Assembly (NCBI RefSeq): GCF_029855045.1 | Contig: NZ_CP123228.1 | Location: 2,294,001-2,358,000, forward strand | DNA: 64,000 nt | Reading direction: 5' to 3' | Source of the DNA: Piscinibacter sp. XHJ-5 | GTDB lineage: Bacteria > Pseudomonadota > Gammaproteobacteria > Burkholderiales > Burkholderiaceae_C | Part shown: piece after piece, positions 27,938 to 36,843 of the stretch | How the letters are laid out: each line of letters starts with the position of its first letter | Numbering within the stretch: the stretch's first letter is position 1 | Made by a program: the position numbers and the translations under genes | Notes under the pieces: generated by a model | What the model saw: only the letters and a program-made list of their open reading frames with translations | Told to the model about the DNA's origin: nothing | The model's database searches: none

Positions 27938-27953
27938 CTGGTAACGTTGTCAT
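27938..27953. promoter_or_regulatory. putative LacI-family operator 1
   Basis: The 16-mer CTGGTAACGTTGTCAT is an imperfect palindrome centred on AACGTT, the CG-centred form typical of LacI-family operators. It shares the 12-mer TAACGTTGTCAT with a second site 56 bases away. It lies between the divergent talrD and LacI-type genes. Confidence 0.55.
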
Positions 27954-27993
27954 CTCGGCAGGCAGGTCTGGTTGCGGCGATGGCATCAGCCGT

Positions 27994-28009
27994 ATGTTAA
28001 CGTTGTCAT
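27994..28009. promoter_or_regulatory. putative LacI-family operator 2
   Basis: The 16-mer ATGTTAACGTTGTCAT matches its own reverse complement at 12 of 16 positions and is centred on AACGTT. It repeats, in the same orientation, the core of the site at 27938-27953. It ends 55 bases before the regulator start, so it could mediate autoregulation as well as control of the operon. Confidence 0.6.
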
Positions 28010-28063
28010 TTTGGTGGGTCAAGAGTAACCTCCGCGCACGTCGGACAATCGGAACACGCCGCC

Positions 28064-29098
28064 ATGACAGTCCCGCCCTCGCCCTTCACGTCCACATCGA
28101 ACCCAGCGAAGTCCGCGACCCTGCATGACGTCGCTCGGGAGGCCGGCGTCTCGCTGATCACTGCATCGCGGGCCCTGAGCAACCCGGGCGTCGTCTCCGA
28201 CAAGACCATCGCCCGCGTGCGACAAGCGGTCGAGGTCACGGGCTACATCCCGAACCTGCTGGCAGGCGGCTTGAAGTCGAAAAAGAGCTTCACCGTGGCG
28301 GCGCTGGTGCCCACCATCTCCGTCGCGCAATTTCTGCCCACGGTGCAGGCCCTCACCGAGTCGCTGGACGTGGCCGGATACCAGTTGATCCTGGGACAAA
28401 GCGGCTATGACAACTCGCGTGAAGAGGCGCTGCTCAACACGATGATCGCCCGACGCCCGGATGGCATCGTGGTGACCGGCCTCGTGCACTCGCAGGGGGC
28501 GCGCGAAACGCTCAGGCGCCTGGGCATTCCCGTTGTCGAGACCTGGGACCTCAGCGATCGTCCCGTCGACATGCTGGTGGGCTTCTCACACCTCAAGGTA
28601 GGCAGTGCGGTCGCCGGTTACTTCCTGGGCAAGGGTTGGCGGCGCCTGGGAATCGCCACCGGTGACGACCATCGGGCCTCCGTCCGGCGTGAAGGCTTTC
28701 TTTCGGCCGTCGGTCATGACGTTCCGACGGCGATCGTGCCCGCTCCCAGCAACATGGCGCGAGGGCGCCAGGCGCTGATCGAGCTGCTGGAGAAGGATCC
28801 TGGCCTTCGCGCGGTGTACTGCAGCTCCGATCAACTGGCGCAGGGCGTGCTGGCGGAGGCTCAATCCCGCGGGTTGCGAATTCCCGAGGACTTGGCGGTG
28901 TGCGGTTTCGGTGACGCGGACTTCGCGGCCCACATGGAGCCCTCCTTGACCACCGTGCACGTCGATGGCGCTGCCATAGGCAAGCTCGCGGCTCGGATGA
29001 TTGTCGATCGTTGCAGAGGCGAGCGCATCGAGCAGCGTGCGGTCGACGTCGGCTTTCGAATCGTGGAACGAAGGTCCACCGGCGTGGATGCGAGCTGA
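28064..29098 (+). CDS. LacI/GntR-type transcriptional regulator of the galactarate operon
   Basis: The 344-residue protein has an N-terminal LacI helix-turn-helix (TLHDVAREAGVSLITASRAL, then NPGVVSDKT) and hinge helix. A periplasmic-binding-protein-like effector domain follows (GIVVTGLVHS, GFGDADFAAHMEPSLTTV). It is divergent from talrD-tctC-garD, and two operator-like repeats lie between. A role as a repressor released by an aldarate is inferred from position. The family identity is clear. Confidence 0.85.
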   Translation: MTVPPSPFTSTSNPAKSATLHDVAREAGVSLITASRALSNPGVVSDKTIARVRQAVEVTGYIPNLLAGGLKSKKSFTVAALVPTISVAQFLPTVQALTESLDVAGYQLILGQSGYDNSREEALLNTMIARRPDGIVVTGLVHSQGARETLRRLGIPVVETWDLSDRPVDMLVGFSHLKVGSAVAGYFLGKGWRRLGIATGDDHRASVRREGFLSAVGHDVPTAIVPAPSNMARGRQALIELLEKDPGLRAVYCSSDQLAQGVLAEAQSRGLRIPEDLAVCGFGDADFAAHMEPSLTTVHVDGAAIGKLAARMIVDRCRGERIEQRAVDVGFRIVERRSTGVDAS

Positions 29099-29100
29099 AG

Positions 29101-30285
29101 TCACCCGGGCGAGGTTCCACTGACCGGCCACGCCCGGATCGCAGCGGTGACGAAGCTGCTCGACACATGGCGGTCCCGCCAGGCCATGAATGGCGCTTCC
29201 ACCAGTCGGTGCAGCAGCCAGCCGCCAGCCAGGCTGGCGGCGATCACCACGGCGAGTTCCAGCCCCGGATCCACGTTCAGCGACTTGAACTGCTGATGCA
29301 CGATGAAGGCGATCGGCTTGTGGGACAGGTAGATCGCATACGACCACAGCGCGAGGTGGAATGCACCCGGGATGCGCAGCCGGCGCAGCCAGGACGTCGG
29401 GCTCAGCGCGGCTGCCACAAGCAGCGCGAAAGCCATGGCGCCCAGCGAGTAGCCGAAGGCGGTCATGAAGAAGCCGTATCCGTAGCCATCGATGTAGTAG
29501 CGGTGGAATGCCAGCACGAACATGGCCGCAGTGGCAGCCGTGCCGGTCACGAGCAGCGCGTTGCCGTGCGCGCTGATGCGCTCCCACAGCGGGCGGTGGA
29601 AGTTCCGCAGCATTGCCACCGCGAGCCCGGGGAGGAATTCGTCGAAGCGGCACAGCGTGGCGTAGTAGACCCAGGGCATGTAGCCGGCGACGTTGCCTGA
29701 TTGCAGGCCGTAGCTGCGCCACAACCAGCTGCGCGCCCCCACGCCAAGGCACAGCGACAGTGCCATCAGTGCCCAGCCGTGCCAGCGCCTGGCGGCGCAC
29801 CGGGCGCCGGCCACGAGCACCAGCGGCAGCACGAGGTAGAACTGCTCCTCGATGCAAAGCGACCAGGCGTGCGAGAACGCCGTTCCGGGCGGCAGGCCGA
29901 TGTTCTGCGTGAACGTCAGAAACCGCCACAGTGGCGGCGGCGCATTACCGCCCATGATCGAGGGAAAGAGGAAGTACAGCGCGAGCACCACCCAGAACAC
30001 CGGCAGCGTGCGGAAGGCGCGGCGAGCATAGAACGCACCGAGCGATATCCGTTGCCCTCGCGCCAGACCGGCGAACAGCTGGTTCCCGATGAGATAACCG
30101 CTGAGCACGAAGAACAGGTCCACGCCCATCCAGCCCACGACGCTGGCCCAGCCGAAGGTCGGCTGGCGACTGACGAAGACCATGTAGTGGTACATGAACA
30201 CCAGCGCGATCGCGGCAGCTCGCAAGGTGTCCAGGCCGCAGTTGCGGTCGTTCGAAGAGGGAGGAGTCCTCGAGGTCTGCGGCAT
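29101..30285 (-). CDS. acyltransferase 3 family integral membrane protein (OafA/YrhL-like)
   Basis: The 394-residue protein has about ten hydrophobic helices and the acyltransferase-3 landmarks: GLDTLRAAAIALVFMYHY with the catalytic histidine, GWMGVDLFFVLSGYL, FYARRAFRTLPVFW and HAWSLCIEEQFYLVLP. The family O-acylates sugars of lipopolysaccharide, Nod factors or antibiotics at the inner membrane. The substrate is unknown. Its stop lies 2 bases from that of the convergent LacI-type gene. Confidence 0.85.
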   Translation of the reverse strand: MPQTSRTPPSSNDRNCGLDTLRAAAIALVFMYHYMVFVSRQPTFGWASVVGWMGVDLFFVLSGYLIGNQLFAGLARGQRISLGAFYARRAFRTLPVFWVVLALYFLFPSIMGGNAPPPLWRFLTFTQNIGLPPGTAFSHAWSLCIEEQFYLVLPLVLVAGARCAARRWHGWALMALSLCLGVGARSWLWRSYGLQSGNVAGYMPWVYYATLCRFDEFLPGLAVAMLRNFHRPLWERISAHGNALLVTGTAATAAMFVLAFHRYYIDGYGYGFFMTAFGYSLGAMAFALLVAAALSPTSWLRRLRIPGAFHLALWSYAIYLSHKPIAFIVHQQFKSLNVDPGLELAVVIAASLAGGWLLHRLVEAPFMAWRDRHVSSSFVTAAIRAWPVSGTSPG

Positions 30286-30314
30286 GGGCCGCGATTGTGC
30301 CGGCTGGGGTGAAC

Positions 30315-31201
30315 CTAGTGGCCTGTAACGGCCGATTCGGAAGTGCCTGCCGCGCAGGCGACGCGCATGGCGGCGTTGCAAATGCTCGCGATGCCTACGG
30401 GCATCGCTGCGCTTTGCGTCTTGGGGTTCAGGCATCGCACCTGGGCCGACAGCGCCCCTCGCATCACCAACACATGATGACTTCGGAGCCCTCGATCCCG
30501 CCCAGCTCGGCGTACTCGGCGTGGGTCATCGCCGCAAGCCGCTGCGGGTCGTTCTCGAAGAGGTCGAGGAAATGCTGGTCCCACGCGGTGTTGTTGAAGC
30601 CCGCGCGTTCGCCGCTCACCTGGTGCGACAAGCCGCCGGTGGCGACGACCACCACGCGCAGGTCCTGCGGGCAGCTCTCGATGGCACGGCGCAGCGCCTC
30701 GCCGAGCTTGAAGCAGCGCCGCGCGGTGGGAATCGGGAACTGCAGCACGCCGACCTGCAGCGGCACGATGCGCACCGACCAGCCGTGCTCGTGCGGACAC
30801 AGCATCGACAGCGGAGAAAGGCAGCCATGGTCGAGCGGCCTCTCCTGGAAGAACGACATGTCGAATTCGTCGGACATCAGCGATCGGCCGATGTGTGCAG
30901 CAAACGCCGGGTCGCCGCCGATGGGTGGCAGGTCGCGCGCCCCCGCTCCTTCGTCCGCCACGGCCCACTGCTCGCCGACGCCGAGCGCGAATGCGGAATA
31001 GTGGTCGAAGAAGAAGGAGGTGACGTGATCGTTGCGGATGAAGAGCAGCACGTCGGGGTTTTTCTGGTCCAGCCACTGCCGGACCGGATCGAACGCCGCG
31101 AAGATCGGCGCCCACGCGGGATCGTCACGCTTGTTCCGGTCGAACGCGAAACCGATCGTCGGTGTGTGCGAGGCGGCGATGCCGCCGAGAATCGTTGCCA
31201 T
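30315..31201 (-). pseudogene. LigB-type extradiol dioxygenase (protocatechuate 4,5-dioxygenase beta or gallate dioxygenase-like), frameshifted near 30471
   Basis: The product starts MATILGGIAASHTPTIGFAF and follows LigB: RNDHVTSFFFDHY, FAFAL-type core, DEFDMSFFQERPLDHGCLSP, and the ATGGLSHQVSGERAGFNN block with the catalytic histidine. These enzymes open the ring of protocatechuate or gallate with Fe(II). The first frame stops at 30464 after GSEVIMCW. One added base near 30471 would give VIMWLVMRGALSAQV, which is the family continuation. The C-terminal 35 residues in the second frame diverge from LigB, so the end may be altered further. No LigA partner is next to it. Confidence 0.75.
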
Positions 31202-31268
31202 GGTGGCGCTGTCACGACAAGGATCGCCCTCGCGCGAGCTGCTGGAGCGCTTCTTCCTGGCATCGCGC

Positions 31269-31805
31269 TCACTTGACGACGTAGCCGCGCGCTTCCAGGC
31301 ACGCGGCGAAGGCCCGGCCGTAGATCGCGCGAAGCTGCTCGCGCGCCGCCTGCTGCTCGGCCATCTGCTGCTGCCCCGATTGCGCGGCCTGGCGTTCCTT
31401 GGCGCGCTGCATGACCGTGCTGCCGAGCACACCCACGGCGGCTCCGCGACCGGCATCGTGGTGGGACAGCTCCGCGACGGCCGCGCCCCCGGCGGCCCCG
31501 CGCACCATCGCGCCGGTCGCACCGCCGGAAGAAGTGGGTGGCGCGGCGGCCGTCGTCACCGGCGGGGAGGTCTGTGCCGGATCGAAGCCCGACTGGCGCT
31601 TGGCCCAGTCGTAGCACTCGTACTTGTCCTGGTCCTGCTGCCGGGGGCTTTGCTCCCTGGCGGGGTAGATCACCGGGTTCGCCATCGCGGACCGTCCCAC
31701 GGCCGACTGGGCGTGCACCGCGCCGGCGGCGACGCCAAGACCCAGCACGAGCGCCGCGATCGCGGTTTGGCGTGCGCGATCGGATTTCATGGCTGCGAAG
31801 CTCAT
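31269..31805 (-). CDS. exported glycine-zipper-like envelope protein
   Basis: The 178-residue product carries a signal peptide cut after AHA, then a YECYDWAKRQSGFDP motif followed by a central Gly/Ala-rich segment (GGATGAMVRGAAGGAAVAEL). The latter resembles the glycine-zipper stretches of Burkholderiales outer-membrane-associated proteins. The C-terminus holds a Gln-rich coiled region and a cysteine pair-like CLEARGYVVK ending. It is probably periplasmic or membrane-associated. The function is unknown. Confidence 0.6.
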   Translation of the reverse strand: MSFAAMKSDRARQTAIAALVLGLGVAAGAVHAQSAVGRSAMANPVIYPAREQSPRQQDQDKYECYDWAKRQSGFDPAQTSPPVTTAAAPPTSSGGATGAMVRGAAGGAAVAELSHHDAGRGAAVGVLGSTVMQRAKERQAAQSGQQQMAEQQAAREQLRAIYGRAFAACLEARGYVVK

Positions 31806-31833
31806 GGCTGTCGTCTCCACTTGAACGCGAGAG

Positions 31834-32325
31834 CTAGCGCGACACGCACGAGACGCTGTTGCCGGACGCATCCTTGCAGCCCCCCGTGCGGCTCACGCCG
31901 GCGCCCTTGGTGTAGGTCGTGGACCCGTCGTAGGTGACGCCGGTGTTCGCATTCGTCACCGTCGTGCTGCGCTCGCCCGAGGCGCTGCCGTCGGCGTCGC
32001 GGGTGAAGCTGCCGCTGCGCTCGGCGCTGCCGTTCGAGCCGCTCGCGGTGGCCTGGCCGCTCGCGGCGGCAGCGCCGTCAGACGTGCGATTGAACTGGGC
32101 CGAGCGTTGTCCCTGGCCGCCCGAGGCCGTGGTGAAGCCGCTGCGCGCCGCGCCGGCGGCGTTGCCTTGCCCGTCGGCGACGAGGCCTTTCTGGCCGGCC
32201 AGCGTGGCGTGGCTGCCGTGGGCCGCGAACGTGGATCGCAATCCCTCGGCGAATGCCGCGGTCGCCATGAGGGAGGTCGTCAGCGCACAGGCGACGTGGA
32301 GGGCAAGGGAAATGCGTGATGTCAT
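31834..32325 (-). CDS. secreted low-complexity protein
   Basis: The 163-residue product has a signal peptide (ending ATAAFAEG) and a Gly/Ser/Thr/Asn-rich body with repeated SGS, TASG and NGS turns. It ends in two cysteines in GGCKDASGNSVSCVSR. It is likely secreted or periplasmic with a disulfide near the C-terminus. No family is recognised. It lies 28 bases upstream of the glycine-zipper gene on the same strand. Confidence 0.55.
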   Translation of the reverse strand: MTSRISLALHVACALTTSLMATAAFAEGLRSTFAAHGSHATLAGQKGLVADGQGNAAGAARSGFTTASGGQGQRSAQFNRTSDGAAAASGQATASGSNGSAERSGSFTRDADGSASGERSTTVTNANTGVTYDGSTTYTKGAGVSRTGGCKDASGNSVSCVSR

Positions 32326-32346
32326 GGTGGATGTCCTTGCGTGATG

Positions 32347-32682
32347 TCAGCCGCGCTCGCTGGCGCAGCCTTGACGGTGGGATTCGGCATGGAGCTCGCT
32401 CAGCTGCCGGTCGGCTTCGCCGGCCGCGGCCTTGCCGCTGGCATACCGCGCTGCGACGGCGAACGGGATCACCGCTTTCCAGGCGCCTTCGTGTTTCTCG
32501 GCCGCGGCGCGCCTGGCCTCTTCCACGCGAGCGATCTCGGTGGCGACGGCGCTGCAGTCGGCAGGTGCGGGTGCGGGCGGCCGGCCGGCAGGGCCCGGGC
32601 CGCTTGCGCAACCCGCGGCCAGCGTCGCCACGATGAGCGCCAGGGCCCATGGGCGGACGACATTGCTGTGGACTTCTCTCAC
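32347..32682 (-). CDS. small lipoprotein
   Basis: I start at a GTG with AGGAG about eight bases upstream, giving 111 residues. The signal peptide ends at LAAGCASG, a lipobox, and a Pro/Ala linker leads into a charged helical domain (IARVEEARRAAAEKHEG) with two cysteines. It starts 2 bases after the preceding small gene stops, so the two are probably one operon. The function is unknown. Confidence 0.5.
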   Translation of the reverse strand: MREVHSNVVRPWALALIVATLAAGCASGPGPAGRPPAPAPADCSAVATEIARVEEARRAAAEKHEGAWKAVIPFAVAARYASGKAAAGEADRQLSELHAESHRQGCASERG

Positions 32683-32684
32683 GA

Positions 32685-32915
32685 TCACTCCTGGTTGTCG
32701 GGTTTGGTGCCGATGGACGACGCCGCGTGCACCTGCGCGGCGTGCTGCAGCAGCCACGCCAGCAGCGCTTCGCTGTTCGCGAACTCGATGCTGTCGCCGC
32801 TGACGATGTGCTCGATCCGTCCGCACAGCAGGCCGAGTCGCGGCCTCGCGTCGCGATGCAGCTTCAGCACGTAGGAGCCCGAGCTCGGATGGTTCGGATA
32901 AGGGTTGAGGGTCAT
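32685..32915 (-). CDS. small hypothetical protein
   Basis: The 76-residue product starts MTLNPYPNHPSSGSYVLKLH and contains GRIEHIVSGDSIEFANSEAL, a compact mixed alpha/beta pattern. Its stop abuts the GTG of the lipoprotein gene. The frame extends upstream to 33059, but that part overlaps the promoter region of the regulator and is rejected. The family is unknown to me. Confidence 0.5.
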   Translation of the reverse strand: MTLNPYPNHPSSGSYVLKLHRDARPRLGLLCGRIEHIVSGDSIEFANSEALLAWLLQHAAQVHAASSIGTKPDNQE

Positions 32916-32976
32916 GAGGAAGGTCCGTTCCGGCAGGTCGCCAGATCTGGGATGGAGCGTAGTCAGGACCCCGGGC

Positions 32977-32990
32977 GAAGTCGTTTCGCA
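32977..32990 (+). promoter_or_regulatory. 14-bp motif, possible operator (copy 1)
   Basis: GAAGTCGTTTCGCA lies between the divergent small gene (start 32915) and the winged-helix ATPase regulator (start 33072). The identical 14-mer recurs at 36616-36629, upstream of the lipoprotein gene on the far side of the regulator, and the following 15 or so bases are also similar. Confidence 0.4.
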
Positions 32991-33071
32991 CAAGTCCGGG
33001 ATCGGTCGCGTTTCGGTTGCGAGCGCTGATGCCGCGGCTAAAGTGCGGGCGTTCGACATCGGGACTCATCG

Positions 33072-35978
33072 ATGAGCGACCTTCAACCTTTGCGGGTTCG
33101 GTTCGGCGACTTCCAGCTCGACGAGGGCAATGCACGCCTCAGCCGCCACGGTCGACCGGTCGAGCTGCAGCCGAGGGCCTTCGCCGTGCTCTGCGTGCTG
33201 GCGCGCCAGCCGGGCCAGCTCGTCACGAAGGACACCCTGCTCGATGCGGTGTGGGGCCACCGGCACATCAGCGAATCGGTGCTCAAGACCGTCGTCAGCC
33301 ACTTGCGCAACGCACTCGATGACGACGCCCGCCAGCCGCTCTACATCGAAACGGCGTCGCGTCGCGGCTACCGCTTCATCGCCGCCCTTGACCGCCCGTC
33401 GATCGAGCCGGCCGCGCCGCGCGCCGACCCGGGCATCCACGCCGCCGCGCCCGCGCTGATCGGCCGCAGCGCGCCCCTCGATGTGCTGCAGGACTGCTTC
33501 GACGCCGCCCGGCGCGGCAAGCGGCAGCTCGTGCTGGTCGCTGGCGAAGCCGGCATCGGCAAGTCGACCCTGATCGACCGATTCGTCGACGCAATGCTGC
33601 CGTCGCGGCCGGCGCTGGCCGTGGGCCAATGTGTCGAACACTACGGCCCCGGCGAGCCCTACATGCCGGTGCTGGAAGCGCTGAACATGCTCTGCCGCGG
33701 CGACGACGGCAGCACGATGCTCGGATGGCTGCGGCGCGTGGCGCCGACCTGGCTGGCGCAGCTGCCCTGGTACCTCGAGGACGAGGACCGACGCGCGCTG
33801 CAGCGCGAAGTGGCCGGTGCCACCCAGGACCGCATGCTGCGCGAATTCGGCGAGCTGCTCGATCGCTGCACCACCGAGCGCGCGCTGCTGCTGGTGCTCG
33901 AGGACCTGCACTGGTGCGACCACGCCACCGTGCAGCTGATCGGCTACCTCGCACGGCGCCGGACCGCCGCGTCACTGATGCTGCTGGGCAGCTTCAGGCC
34001 GACCGACGTGATCGTCGAGGAACATCCCCTGGCGGGCCTGCGGCAGGAGCTGCGCCTGCACCGTCTGTGCCGCGAGATCGACCTCGAAGCCTTCTCGGAG
34101 GCCGACGTCGGCGAGCTCGTCGCCGAGCGACTGGACGGCCGGCCCGCGCCCGAGGCCTTCGTGCGCGCCTTGCACGCCCACACCGAGGGGCTGCCGCTGT
34201 TCGTCGTCAACGTGCTGGACGAACTGATCGCCGACGGCAGCCTGCGGCGCGAGGAGCAGGGCTGGTCGTTCCCGGAGGCGGTGGGGTTCAGTGTGCCGCG
34301 CAGCATTGCCGGCGTGATCGACAAGCAGATCGGCCGGCTGCCTTCCGGGCAGCGCCGTGTGCTCGAGGCGGCCAGCGTGGCGGGCGTGGAGTTCATGCAC
34401 CTGGCGCTGCCCGAGGTGCTGCAGATGGCGCCTGCGGATGTGCGGGAAGCGCTCGACACCGCGGCGGCCCGGCACCAGTGGGTGCGCAGCGCCGGTGTCG
34501 TCACGCTGCCCGGCGGCGGTCTCGCGGCGCGGTATGCCTTTCGGCATGCGCTCTACCAGCATGTGTTCTACGAGCGGCTGGGACTCGCGCAGCGCATGCA
34601 ATGGCATGGACAGATCGCCGCCTCGCTGCAGGCGGCCTACGCCGGTGCCGCACCGGAGATCGCCGCGGAACTGGCGATGCACTTCGAGCGCAGCGGCGCG
34701 TTTCCGGCGGCGATCCGGCAGCTGGCGGCGGTGGCCGGCCGGTCGCTCGCGCGCAGCGCCGCCCCCGAGGCATTGCGCGCCGCACGGCGCGGGTTGGAGC
34801 TGCTCGCGCACCGGCCCGACCCGCAGGAGCAGGGCGGGATCGAGCTCGACCTGCGTGTGCTCGAAGGCGTCGCGCTGACGCGGCTGCATGTCATCTCCGA
34901 GCCCGAGGTGGCCGCCGCTTTCGAGCGGGCCCGTGTCGTGTGCGAGCGCGTGGGCGACAGCCCGGCTCGCGCGCGGGCGCTGCACGGTCTGTGGTGGGTG
35001 AGCCTCGCGCGCTGCGAGCTGCCGCAGGCACGCGCCCTGGCGCAGCGCATCCTCGACCTCGGCGACGACGAGGCGGGCATGGGCCTCACGCTCGCCGGGT
35101 CCAGCGCGATGGGCCTCACGCTGGCGATGATGGGCGAGCTCCGGGAGGCGCGGCGCTGCCTGGAGAAGGTGCTCGAGCTGCACGCGGCACTCGGCGATCG
35201 CCTTGCGCCCGGCATGTTCGTGCAGGACCCGGGCGTCGAGGCGCGGGGCTACCTGGCGCTGGTGCTGTGGTGGATGGGCGAGCCCGCGCAGGCTCGTCGA
35301 CTGGCCGGCGAGGCGGTCGCGCTGGCAGCGCACATCCGCCACCCCATCAGCCAGGTGATCGCGCTTCATCTGTTCGGTGCGTTGCACTACTTCGCCGACG
35401 AGTACACGCCTTCGCTCCATGCGATCGAGCAGCTCTTCGGCGTGATCCGCAGCCACGGGCTGCCGACCGCCCCGGGCGCGTTCTCGTGGCTGCACGGTCA
35501 CCTGGTGGCGATCCGCGGACAGGTCGACCAGGGCATGGCCGAGATGCGCGCTGCCGAGCGCAGCTGCCAGCGGCTGGGCATGCGCATCGGGCTGACCGGG
35601 TATCAGCTGCACTATGCCGAAGCCTGCCGGGACGCGGGCCTGGTTGATGAGGCATGCGCGGCGATCGAGCAGGGACTGTCGTTCGCGCAGACCGGCCATG
35701 AGCGCTTCCTGCTCAGCCCGCTCCACCGCCTGAAGGCGGAACTGCTGATCGCGCGAGGCGAACCCCGAGGCGCGGCCGCGAGCCTGGATGCGGCGCTGGC
35801 GATCGCCGTCGAGCAGGGGGCGCACTTTCACGAGCTCGGTGCGCTGGTGGTCGCGGGCCGCCTGCGGGGCTTGTCCGATCGGGCGCAGCGAGACCGGCTG
35901 CGCACCATCCTCGCCTCATACCAGGACGAGCGGATGCGGGTGGTGATCGACGCGCGCGCCCTGCTCGACGCTCGCTAG
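33072..35978 (+). CDS. winged-helix / AAA ATPase / TPR transcriptional regulator
   Basis: The 968-residue protein begins with an OmpR/CadC-type winged helix (residues 6-100: LQPRAFAVLCVLARQPGQLV, VVSHLRNALDDD, YIETASRRGYRF). An ATPase domain follows (Walker A GEAGIGKST near residue 160, LLLVLEDLHWCDH as Walker B with sensor). About 500 residues of TPR-like helices form the C-terminal half. Such proteins are cytoplasmic regulators that use ATP to switch assembly. A shared 14-mer lies upstream of this gene and of the next minus-strand gene, which suggests a small local regulon including itself. Confidence 0.85.
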   Translation: MSDLQPLRVRFGDFQLDEGNARLSRHGRPVELQPRAFAVLCVLARQPGQLVTKDTLLDAVWGHRHISESVLKTVVSHLRNALDDDARQPLYIETASRRGYRFIAALDRPSIEPAAPRADPGIHAAAPALIGRSAPLDVLQDCFDAARRGKRQLVLVAGEAGIGKSTLIDRFVDAMLPSRPALAVGQCVEHYGPGEPYMPVLEALNMLCRGDDGSTMLGWLRRVAPTWLAQLPWYLEDEDRRALQREVAGATQDRMLREFGELLDRCTTERALLLVLEDLHWCDHATVQLIGYLARRRTAASLMLLGSFRPTDVIVEEHPLAGLRQELRLHRLCREIDLEAFSEADVGELVAERLDGRPAPEAFVRALHAHTEGLPLFVVNVLDELIADGSLRREEQGWSFPEAVGFSVPRSIAGVIDKQIGRLPSGQRRVLEAASVAGVEFMHLALPEVLQMAPADVREALDTAAARHQWVRSAGVVTLPGGGLAARYAFRHALYQHVFYERLGLAQRMQWHGQIAASLQAAYAGAAPEIAAELAMHFERSGAFPAAIRQLAAVAGRSLARSAAPEALRAARRGLELLAHRPDPQEQGGIELDLRVLEGVALTRLHVISEPEVAAAFERARVVCERVGDSPARARALHGLWWVSLARCELPQARALAQRILDLGDDEAGMGLTLAGSSAMGLTLAMMGELREARRCLEKVLELHAALGDRLAPGMFVQDPGVEARGYLALVLWWMGEPAQARRLAGEAVALAAHIRHPISQVIALHLFGALHYFADEYTPSLHAIEQLFGVIRSHGLPTAPGAFSWLHGHLVAIRGQVDQGMAEMRAAERSCQRLGMRIGLTGYQLHYAEACRDAGLVDEACAAIEQGLSFAQTGHERFLLSPLHRLKAELLIARGEPRGAAASLDAALAIAVEQGAHFHELGALVVAGRLRGLSDRAQRDRLRTILASYQDERMRVVIDARALLDAR

Positions 35979-36538
35979 CGCACGGGCGTGTCGTCGAAGC
36001 CCGTGAAGATGCCGGCCACCACCTCCTGGAGCGCGGCGCCCGGATTCTTGAGGGCGTCCTCGCCGACGCGGCCCTCGGCGACGCCTTGCCAGACCAGCAC
36101 GTTGCGATCGGCGTCGACCAGATCGATGCGCAGGGAGCCCTGGCGGTAGCTCGTGGTGTCCAGCCGGCCTCCCCAGGAACGATAGGCCAGCGGCCCGGGG
36201 CCGGCCACCGGCGTGGTCCGCACGTCCTGGCGATCGACCACATGCAGCAAGAAGTTGATGCGCAGCGCCGGATCGCGCTCGCTGTACACATAGCCGCGCC
36301 GCTCGAGCTGGTCTCGGGTGGCCTGCTTGAGGTGATGGCTGACCAGCGTCGTGTAGCGCGCGCGGTCGGTGGGCACCGGATCGAAGAATCCGAAAGTCTT
36401 GTAGGCCTTGAGGTCGACGGCAGGGTCCTTGTCGCGCCGGATGTCGGGCTGGCTCGCGCAGCCGGTCTGCAGGGAGATCAGCACCGCGAGCAACGCGGGG
36501 CCGAGTGCGATGAAACGGGAAGGCAGCTTGATGTTCAT
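35975..36538 (-). CDS. DUF4136 family lipoprotein
   Basis: The 187-residue product has a signal peptide with lipobox LQTGCAS. It then has the DUF4136 pattern: a DLKAYKTFGFFDP motif, ERRGYVYSERDPALRINFLLH, LRIDLVDADRNVLVWQGVAEG and a C-terminal helix. The family is an outer-membrane-type lipoprotein of unknown role. Its stop overlaps that of the convergent regulator by 4 bases. The operator-like 14-mer lies 78 bases upstream of its start. Confidence 0.8.
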   Translation of the reverse strand: MNIKLPSRFIALGPALLAVLISLQTGCASQPDIRRDKDPAVDLKAYKTFGFFDPVPTDRARYTTLVSHHLKQATRDQLERRGYVYSERDPALRINFLLHVVDRQDVRTTPVAGPGPLAYRSWGGRLDTTSYRQGSLRIDLVDADRNVLVWQGVAEGRVGEDALKNPGAALQEVVAGIFTGFDDTPVR

Positions 36539-36615
36539 GGGTGGTCCTGGTTGCGGGGGAGGCGCCGGATCGGACTCGCGCCGGCGTGCCCGCCACACTA
36601 GGCGGCCAGGGGCAG

Positions 36616-36629
36616 GAAGTCGTTTCGCA
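36616..36629 (+). promoter_or_regulatory. 14-bp motif, possible operator (copy 2)
   Basis: GAAGTCGTTTCGCA is identical to the copy at 32977-32990. Here it sits between the DUF4136 lipoprotein gene (minus strand) and the M16 peptidase gene (plus strand). Confidence 0.4.
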
Positions 36630-36843
36630 ACGGTCTGAAATGGGTCTGCTCTCGCCCTGGGGGCTCCAACCCGTCGCGATGCCGCCCGGGTATTTGGGGC
36701 GTTCGCGCCTCGGGACGCGACGACTGCGCCTATGCTTGCGAGTCGAGCGCACGCGGACATGCGGCCCGGATGTCCGGCTTGCCGGCATGCCCTGCATCGC
36801 GTCGAGTCCGTGGTGTCCGACAGGAGCAAAGTCGTTGAGCCTC

